Assembly (NCBI GenBank): GCA_030015575.1
Contig: CM057337.1
Span: forward strand, 334,438,583-334,502,582
Origin: Agapanthus africanus
Lineage: Eukaryota; Streptophyta; Magnoliopsida; Asparagales; Amaryllidaceae
Direction of reading: 5' to 3'
Length of the DNA stretch: 64,000 bases
Made by a program: the position numbers and the translations under genes
Shown: in pieces, positions 56,240 through 64,000 of the stretch
Layout of the letters: every line of letters starts with the position of its first letter
How positions within the stretch are numbered: the first letter of the stretch is position 1
The notes under the pieces: model-generated
Database searches by the model: none
Told to the model about the DNA's origin: nothing
The model's input: the letters and a program-made list of their open reading frames with translations, nothing else

Positions 56240-57255
56240 GGCCCAATTTTTAATTTTTTTATTTTATAAGAAGCGTGGTAATCAAACAGGAGCTCGTAAC
56301 ACATTCACCTTGTTTCTCATCAATCACCAGAGGAAACACCAAATACGCCTACAAATATTGAACTTTACCGGCATTATACTTCTTTCCCCGATAATATTAA
56401 CAGCAAAGGCTTTCTGGTACACCTCTCTAACATTGAATTTCAACTTCCCACATCATCTCGATTCATCCCTCCGAACTCGGGTTAAGTTGTTATATTCATC
56501 AATCAGCTCCTTCGGCAACTCATCGACTCGATTCAAGTTCATGACTTCTTTAACAGTCTTTCCATTTATAGTATCTACATTTAGCTCCAGCGGGTAGAGA
56601 TGCAACGATTTTTCTCTAAGCCATCTATCAAACCAAAAGGATGCCTTATCTCCATCTCCTATATTCCATCGCATATTATGAATTATTTCGGGAAATACCA
56701 ATAAACTGCTCTTCATGTTGCTGATTTATTTCTGCTTCCTTGCATTCTCCTTGGGTCCTCATACTTTTGCAGGCACCAAACATACCGATTCATTATCTTG
56801 TTGGAAAATTATCTTGCTCGCTCTCTTCGCCATTAGTGCCAAGTAAGTGTTTTTTCTATCTTTGATGCCTAGCCCACTTTGATTTATTGAAAGCATGCTA
56901 TTCTCCGACTGAATGGATTAATTTTCCATTGTCCCCAAACAAAATTTCTTAGAATCCTGTCCAGCTTATCAAAGAAACTCTTAGGGACGAATTTCGATTG
57001 AAATAAATAATTGTGAATCATGCCAAGAATCGATTTAGTCAGTGTCAATCTCTCCGGGAATGCAATGATTTTGGCCTTCCATCCTGGTAATATCTCCTCT
57101 ACCTTATTAATTGTTGCTTGGAAGTGGTGAATTTTTGGCGTTCCTATGTATATAGGTACTCCTAAGTAAACAAAGTCTTCATCCAAGATTTGTAGCTTCA
57201 ATTTGTCAAGTGTCAACCTATCAATATAGGTGACACTCTGGGTTAGTTGCATATA
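56240..57255 (-). pseudogene. L1-type LINE fragment (end of reverse transcriptase and beyond)
   Basis: Minus frame 57252-56884 holds YLGVPIYIG, GWKAKIIAFPERLTLTKSIL and RILRNFVWG, the region following the reverse transcriptase core in plant L1 elements. After frame breaks, 56716-56453 continues with WNIGDGDKASFWFDRW, the downstream block of the same polyprotein. The endonuclease and catalytic reverse transcriptase parts are missing, as is most of the 3' end. It is non-functional and, if the exon call is right, lies inside the gene's intron in reverse orientation. Confidence 0.85.
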
Positions 57256-58279
57256 ACCTTTTTTAATTAAATTTTTTATTTGTATATTTTGGCATTGAAC
57301 TTTGTCTAACCTGGGTATTGGTCAAGTTAAAATTCTCCATTTAGTTATTTGTTTATTATATTTTGAGATTTGTAACTATTATTCGCTGATTAGATCAGTT
57401 TTCCCCCCACCATTTCCTTATAATTACCTATGTAGACATTTTCCTTTTTTTTCTTGGGACGCGTCACACATGATCTTTGAATTAGCATCGTCTTTCATAT
57501 TTTTGTTCGAATTTGGCTAAATGGCAGGAAACCCTCTTTACTTTTGCTTGAATTGCGGGAAACCCCTCTTAAAGAAACTGTATTTTTACCCCTTTCAATT
57601 GTAACTGTGTTACTGTTTTCGTCAATTATTCCCAAAATGCCTCTTAATTTCTATCATTTTTCTGTCATTGTTTCATTAGCGGGTAATATTTTATCTAATG
57701 GGTATTTCGGGAATAGACAATTATCAGAAACAGAAAAAAGTTGATGGTTATCAAAGCAAGGGGGCAAAATGGGCTTTTTCAAACAGATGGTGGTTTCCTG
57801 CTATAAAGGCAAAAGCGAGGGGTTTCTTACAATTTTGCCTTTTAATTTATTTTATATATCTTGAAATGTCTACTATAGTTTGAAATGATTTTCTATTGTA
57901 GCTTTAAATTTCTTTATTTCGTAGCGTTACTATAAGTCTGTTCCATTTCTTATGTATAATTGCATCATGGGACCGACAATCTCCTTTGTTTTCTTTCGTA
58001 CCCCTTTAAGCTAATACCAGGATTTTCACTTCATATGTTGCTTGTAAACTGACTGTTTTTTTATTAAAAAATTATATACAAGTATAGTTTCTTATTCTTT
58101 TATTTAAGCTGTTGAACATTTTTTTGTTACACTTTTTGTTAATTCTGCTTCTAAGATTTCTATGCTTCTAATTACTTCTGAATTCTACTGACTACCAAGT
58201 ATTGGTTGTAAGCGGAAATCTCTTAAAACATTATTCCTCATGGCTACTCCTTAGATGCTTTCAATGGTTTTTCCTTCAG

Positions 58280-58283
<4 letters not shown>
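57256..58283. other. AT-rich sequence without recognised features
   Basis: No credible gene. GCAGGAAACC (57527-57536) and GGTTTCCTGC (about 57791-57800) are inverted relative to each other and may bound a decayed small element; this is weak. Confidence 0.4.

Positions 58284-58346
<63 letters not shown>
58284..58346. repeat. TA and AG microsatellite
   Basis: About 14 TA units followed by about 17 AG units, directly left of the MITE. A second TA run (58724-58745) is on its right. Confidence 0.95.
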
Positions 58347-58350
<4 letters not shown>

Positions 58351-58714
58351 GATGCCATAGGAGGGAATTTCCTCCCATGGCGTCGAAAAAATCCACCCTC
58401 TCTCATTTTTTCCGCCGATCGGCACCCACCATCTTCATCGTTATCATCTACGATGTGGGTACACCAAATTTCATGTGTTTCTACAACCATTTCACCGTTG
58501 ATTTAGCAATGTAAAAAGTTTTATTTTCGGTAAACCGTTAATTTTGAACCCAATAAATCAACGGTGAAAAAGTTGTAGAATCATATGAAATTTGGTGTAC
58601 CCACATCTTAGATGATAACGATGAAGATGGTGGGTGCCGATTGTCGGAAAAAATGAGGGAGGGTGTATTTTTTCGACACCACAGGAGCAAATTCTCTCCT
58701 ATGGCCACTTTCCT
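58345..58714. mobile_element. Foldback MITE-like element with long inverted repeats
   Basis: About 370 bp. The left arm begins AGGAAAGATGCCATAGGAG; the right arm ends in the complement of AGGAAAGTGGCCATAGGAG. The arms are about 160 bp each and match nearly throughout, including the GGTGTACCCACATC and GATAACGATGAAGATGGTGG blocks and their complements. The central loop is short (about 50 bp). No coding capacity. TA runs flank it, so a TA target duplication cannot be verified. Family not assigned. Confidence 0.8.
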
Positions 58715-59570
58715 CCATTAACCTCATATATATATATATATATATTCAGGATAGCAATGGTGGACCAGGATTTGATCTTAAGGGGTACATTTGAGTCGAC
58801 ATAAAGATAAAGTTACTTGATTTTTTAATAAATTTTTAATAACACAAATGCTCTATATCCCTTAAAGAAGAGTACTATATATAATAACAAAACATAGTAA
58901 CTTACTATAAGCCATAGTGCTTGGCTTGTTGTAGTCTCTTTTCTTTGCGAGCAATCAAATTTAACATAAACAAATACACTTGGATGAAAATATAATAAGG
59001 AGCATGAAAATTTATTTCCTGTAATATATCATGTCCATCTAGTACCAAGGTTTCACTTTTGTGATGGCTAGGTTGGTAACCAAATAGGTTCTTGTTTCGT
59101 GGATCTATATGGGAACATGAATTGGCTTTGGGTTAAAAAAATTTGATCAAAACTGAACCGCAAGGTATCGAGCTACCATCGTATTCTCATTAGGGTTAGG
59201 TGCATTTTCCACTATTATTTTTTTTCTCACATTTGGGACGTGAAAACCATATCCTACTTGATGCTTACTGAGTTACGGTCTATTTTAACCATATATCGAA
59301 TTTCTTGTACCAAACCCGAGATGGTGTCGATTTGAGTTCTTAAATCAAATCCTATTCACAAAGTATTTGGCGAGGTTGCATGTTTATCAGGGCCAAGCTC
59401 CTAATAGCCATTGGGCTTTTAAGTTAAAGAGTGAACCCTACCCTAGCCATTGGTTTGGTTGTATATTAGGCTCTGATTGATTATTAGAGAAAAAATAAAT
59501 ACAATTAGGCATCAAAATTAGTACTTGGAAGTACAAAATGGTTGCTGACATTAGAGAGCAAATAATTCCT
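58715..59570. other. AT-rich spacer without recognised features
   Basis: A TA run at 58724-58745, then unremarkable non-coding sequence. Confidence 0.4.
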
Positions 59571-60127
59571 GAGATTTAGTGAGGATTTCTGATGATACTC
59601 GATATCGGTGATCTCCCAGATCAGGACACGTGGCAGATGGCGTGTCCCAGAGCATGCAAGAAAGAACCTACAGTGACCGACTAGACCACTCCTGTGCCCG
59701 TTCTACAAGCAAACACTGGCTCACCTCCGAGCCTCCAGCATAATTGGCCTCCTCGGCTCTACAGCTCGTCTCCAAGCTATCACAGGCCCCTCGCCTCCTT
59801 GGCCCTCTCATCTCGCCTCCGGGCTCGAGCAGAACCAAGATACCACGGCTCTCCCGCTCCTCCGCGAGCTCTCCCGTCGAGGTCATCTTCCTCGGTCTCA
59901 TTGACCGACCAACAACACCGCTTGCAGGCGTAACCGCCATCCCGCAAATCTCGCCATGCGCGAGATCTCCGCCGGCCACATCCCACGTTCCACGTCACCA
60001 CGATCCCCCGTTAACGAGCATGTCTCGCCATTAATGGGAGGTCCCGCTTATCACGCGGGGTGTAACGTCGGGAGCGTAACGGCCGGCGTGATTCTCGTGC
60101 CTTCCCTGCCTGCTGCCACCGCTATAT
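59571..60127 (+). mobile_element. Probable Tat-type LTR, part upstream of TATA (H)
   Basis: GC-rich sequence ending CCGCTATAT, where solo LTR G is inserted. Resuming at 63791 restores CTATATAGACCCC, a plausible TATA box followed by a leader. CCATTAATGGGAGG and repeated GTAACG motifs resemble Tat-group LTR promoters. The left boundary is a guess. Overlapping open frames at 59668-60034 on both strands have no protein character. Confidence 0.42.
60123..60127. repeat. Probable target site duplication of solo LTR G, left
   Basis: TATAT; the right flank 63791-63795 is TATAG, four of five identical. Confidence 0.55.
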
Positions 60128-63100
60128 TGTCACGACTCGAAATTGGCACGTGACGGCCCTAATACTACGCAACGTCTACAGGCGTAACGCAGTAAAAGAA
60201 AGCCAAAACCCAGAAATCTAAACCATTAAAAGACAAGAAAAAAATAAGAAACATTGAAATTTCAACCCAAATTCTTTAAAAGTCCAACTTTATTTCTTTT
60301 AAAATTTTGGCAGCACCTCCTTTGTAAAAACTAGCCCCAAAAATGGGTACAATATAAATATAAAGTAAAGCATCCCCAAACGGGAGCAAATCCACGCCAA
60401 AAGGCGGAAAACAATCACCACAACAGATATATGACGCCGTAGCGAAGAAAAAGACGATATAAATAAAACTGCATAAAAACTTCCAAGTCATAAAATAATA
60501 TACAATATCGTCCTCACATCAAGTCTCTAAGTCATATAAGATAATGGTAGATGAAGTGTACATGATACAACGAATATACACCAAGCAACATTAGATAACC
60601 GCAAAACCTACCAAAGCAAAACTGCACACTGTCAGGCGAAGCGGTATCCGCAGCAAAGATGATACGATGGATGAAATTAGCCCTGCCTCTGACTATTCTG
60701 AGGAACACCTGCAAAACACTGTGGCACAACGGGGGTGAGTTGCCAACTCGTGAATAGTAAAATAACATATGCAGGTAATCACGAGTATGTACGTACAGCG
60801 CGAATCTAACATAAGCATCTAATAGCCATGAATGGTCATATGTAATGCATTAGTCATGAAAGATACTAGCAGGTACAATTAATACATGAAGTAGTGCATA
60901 ATCAATAAAGGTGGAGTATGGAATGAAATATGTCATTTCCACGGAATCCTCACATCGTGGTAGGATCAAAATCCATCAAACAATCCAAATTCCAATTCCT
61001 CAAATCAGCCCCCCAAATTGGCTCTCATATCATTTAAGTTTCACCAATCCTGAATGTACAATATCAAGTAAATCTCATATATCCTGAATGTACAAAATCA
61101 GCAAATTTCATATATATCCTGTATTCAATATCAAGTAAATCTTAAATGTCCTAAATCCAAGATCAAGTGCATCTCTTATATCCTAAGTATATTTGCATGA
61201 ATAAATATGATGTATATAAATTGATATCAATACACATATATTAGCGTCCCATTCCACTAATATATGTGTAAAGGCATATATAACAGCGTTCCATTCCACT
61301 GTTATATATACTTAGAAGTAAAATATCATGAAAATAACGTGTCAAGTAACGACACAGAAAGGCTGATCTATCAGGTGCTGTCTTCATGACTGCCCTCCTG
61401 ATAGGTACGTATCATACGCTATCCCGAAACCTCGAGTGCCTAGCTCCGACCCTCGCCTCTCGACGCATCCATATGCACATGACTCCCGTCGGTATCCCCA
61501 TGATAATCGCCGAGTCATTGGTAATGTCACCGGAAAGTATGGTTCACCTACTAACTCATCTCCTCACTGAGATTCTTGCCCCGGGTACCTCCGGGCCCCA
61601 CCATGTACCCGCACACGAATCCCTCATTTCCTCGCGTGGGGTATATATATATCCGAATCGATAAATCTCATGGTGGCTGCTGAAATATCATATCAAGGGA
61701 AACCGGGTTTTTCAAATAATGCATAATTTCATGAAACTCCTACGGTCCCCAAATCCAGAAAACATCATGAAAAATCCATATCTCAATGCGAAAATCCATG
61801 AATATAATATACGCATCATAAATCTGAAATGCGAGCATGCAAAGGAAAAACCACAATTAACTGCAACAAGTTAATATAATATCACGCGGTTCCTAATTTC
61901 TCAAATTCTAAATGACATCAAGTAAAGGTAAACATGTAGTTATAACCAGGTATATGTGTAAACATAAGGTATAGCAAGGTATATGTATCGACCTATGAGT
62001 AATGATGTAATATACCCCTGGGTATAAGTGAAGTATGTGTGCAAGGTATACCTGTAGCTATGTCACGAAGTGTGTATGTACCTATCGCTAATGGTACAAT
62101 ACTCTATGGGTATACAGGTAACTAGCATATAAGTATGTCAAGGCATATGTGTAAACATGTAGGTATACAGGTATGTTATAAGTCATATGCATAAAGAAAT
62201 ATGAATCAATGTCTCAATGTCCCTAACCAGACAATATCATTTCTATATGTGGGTTGTGCGTGACATGGCAATTATTGACGGGGTGTGGCACAATCAGTGC
62301 TCGTGCAACATGAGCCGTCAATAATAGTGCAGTGTCCTAAGAATACTGGTCCAAGCACAACAATTTACTAAGCAGTAGGGTAAATGCGCAATTCTAAATA
62401 TGACATAAAATATGCGATAAATTAAGTCATTTCTAGCCCAGACGCATAACGCCATGCGGGCGATTCCCCTGTAGATGTTAAAGGTACTCACCAACGCTCC
62501 TGGCTAAGTGAAGCCAACCACTTGTTTTCCTCTTATAGATGTGTCCGAAGTCCCCGTCTGTGAACCTACCACATCAAAACAATAAAGCAAGTATATATTA
62601 ATAATAGACCCAAAACACGCACAAACTACATTTAATCGACGCAACAACACAAAACATACTCTCAAGTGTTCGTATTGTGGCTAACGTGTGTAGCGACACG
62701 ACGAAAACAACCTAAGAGCAAAATCACACCAAGTGCACGATCCGTGTTCTATAACGTATCGCGCGAACACAAAACATTAGATTATAGGAAAACGATCCCA
62801 GATTTTGCATACTGTAAATACTAAAAAAGTAAACAGTACCAAACACCTATAAACCACAGCAGACCACTACCCACAAGAAACCAAACACCCCAACTCCTCT
62901 ACAAAACCGGTGTCGCCGGAATTCCTACTTGGGTCGCCGGCCAAAGCCGGTGGGGTGGGTTTCGTGTCTCAGGTGGGGTCTTAGGTTCACTAGTACATCA
63001 CTAAAAACTTGTTTGGTCACTCAGTAAAATTTCCATATCGCAGTAGATCACAGAGACTCAAAAAGGACACTAAAAACACGATATTTCACAAATCGATACT

Positions 63101-63790
63101 TTAAGAGTTCTACGCTACAACCAACGAGCTACTCAATATAAAAACTCCTAATTACCAGTGTAGGGATTATACCTATCAACACTTGCTTCCATGATCTAAG
63201 CTTTCCTAGCTCCAAGTGATCAAAGAGGCAAAACTCAAGACTTGAAGTATTTTGTGATACAATTTGGGAATTTTGGAGATTTATTGTGCTAGGATTAATG
63301 AAAATGGTGTAAGAAGTGATCAAGGGCAGAAAGAAGGAGGATGATTCGGCCAAGGGGGGAAAGGGAGGGTTTTGTGTGGATTGTTCTAGCTTATCACAAC
63401 AATAAATGCACATAAATGCATTCAAACACACATGCATGCACCTCAAGCAATTCTTTTCTTTTTCTTTAATCTTAATTCTAATTTCCAAACAAATATTTAG
63501 ATATTATGTGAAGGTTTAATTAACTCAAACTTAATTGTCGAAAAGATCACTTAAGAGAAATTTCCCAAAATGTGAATACCGCAATAAAATAATATTAAAA
63601 TTGGGAAAAATTCTAATTGAACCAAAACGTCCCATATACCCCCAAAGCTTGCGTACTAGCTTTATTTTAGCTAAACTAGGTGCTGGCAAGTTTATATGGT
63701 CGTTTGATCACAGTCGGTTTAAAACAGAAAATACCGACAATTTTACCCTAAAACGGAAAAATTCGCATAACGATTTTCTAAAACGTTATA
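60128..63790 (-). mobile_element. Solo LTR G, related to C and D
   Basis: Starts TGTCACGACTCG and ends about 63790 in ACGTTATA (terminal CA probably mutated to TA). It shares ordered blocks with C and D: CGTCTACAGGCGTAACGC near the left end, CAACGGGGGTGAGTT near 60727, GACGCATAACGCCATGCGGG near 62450 and the hairpin at 62271-62325. The rest is strongly diverged, so it is a sister family. No primer site or polypurine tract adjoins it and no internal region is seen. Confidence 0.78.
62271..62325 (-). other. Conserved LTR hairpin, copy in G
   Basis: ATTATTGACGG (62271-62281) pairs perfectly with CCGTCAATAAT (62315-62325). Relative to D two base pairs are changed on both sides, so pairing is kept. 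Confidence 0.68.
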
Positions 63791-64000
63791 TATAGACCCC
63801 TTCTTCAGACGGTCCAAGTAAGCCATTTTACTCCACTAAGCCGTTACTTTGCTCGGATCTCTAGTCTAACTTGACCGTCGTAGGGCGGTATTTTATGGCC
63901 TTCCTCGGTTGATGGCCTGCCTCGGACGGTATTTTATGTCAAACTGGGACAGCTCCCACCTCCACTTCTCTAAACGGCCTGAGGATTCGGGTGAGGCGAG
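63791..64000 (+). mobile_element. Probable Tat-type LTR, part downstream of TATA (H)
   Basis: Continuation of H after solo LTR G. TCTAACTTGACCGTCGTAGG (63867-63886) and the following CCTCGGTTGA block resemble the region near the end of Tat-group LTRs. The element runs off the window. Confidence 0.42.

Noticed and set aside
57525..57835. Small inverted-repeat transposon
   Set aside because: Only about 10 bp of inverted sequence with other partly matching words; no convincing ends or duplication.
59668..60034. Overlapping open frames on both strands in the GC-rich block
   Set aside because: Frames on opposite strands with arginine, serine and proline bias are expected from GC-rich sequence; the block looks like an LTR promoter region.
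60128..63790. LTR G as part of a full element continuing to the left
   Set aside because: No primer-site complement next to 60128, and the flank instead continues into the Tat-like LTR sequence that resumes at 63791.
1..64000. Integrated viral sequence or rRNA/tRNA genes
   Set aside because: All reverse-transcriptase-bearing segments fit Ty1/copia, Ty3/gypsy or LINE order and motifs. No movement-protein or coat-like frames and no recognisable tRNA cloverleaf were seen, though short or degraded ones could be missed by eye.

Overview
The window is plant nuclear DNA from a repeat-rich region. It is almost entirely nested LTR retrotransposons of families typical of flowering plants: Ty3/gypsy Athila-like, Tat-like and chromovirus/Tekay-like elements, and Ty1/copia Angela/BARE-like elements. 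It also holds an L1-type LINE fragment, Helitron-like ends, a foldback MITE and long AT-rich stretches. The species cannot be named from the sequence. The only plausible host gene is a first coding exon at 55604-55758. I saw no rRNA, tRNA or CRISPR array.

Layout, left to right. (A) 1-3654: the 3' end of an Athila-like element (integrase tail, two polypurine tracts, approximate 3' LTR). (B) 3735-11945: a Tat-like element. Its truncated left LTR is fused directly to RNase H. RNase H and integrase remnants follow, then an LTR (6933-11693) with a polypurine tract on its left and a primer-binding site on its right, so it is shared by two tandem internal regions. (C) 7724-11072: a minus-strand solo LTR of a long-LTR gypsy family inside B's LTR, flanked by TAAAC repeats. 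(D) 11946-19994: a chromovirus-type gypsy element with a 3.4 kb LTR, primer site, gag and pol, cut off at the integrase tail.

19995-53883 is a nest of five Angela-like copia copies, here called E1 to E5. E2 (minus) begins at 19995, where D's pol stops. Its 3' LTR is split by E1 (minus, 21258-31377, perfect GTAAC duplication). E2's leader is fused by deletion to E3 (minus, 36225-45854), E3 sits in the gag of E4 (plus, 45855-51166), and E4 abuts the 5' end of E5 (minus, 51167-53883). E1 and E3 keep nearly complete gag-pol frames with a single in-frame stop each; E2 has lost gag; E4 is badly decayed. E1's 5' LTR region is an inverted duplication.

53884-64000 holds three head-to-tail Helitron-like elements, the host exon with site II and telo-box promoter motifs, a LINE fragment, a MITE, and a probable Tat-type LTR (from about 59571) interrupted at its TATA-like sequence by a second solo LTR (G, 60128-63790).

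The most interesting signal is not a gene. The copia leaders carry a regularly spaced series of hairpins whose stems differ in sequence between E1, E2 and E3 but still pair, with mismatches that become G-U pairs only on the element's sense strand. A second hairpin with a near-invariant loop lies inside all five copia LTRs, and a third, with compensatory changes, lies inside the C, D and G gypsy LTRs. These look like conserved RNA structures of retrotransposon transcripts. Their function is unknown.
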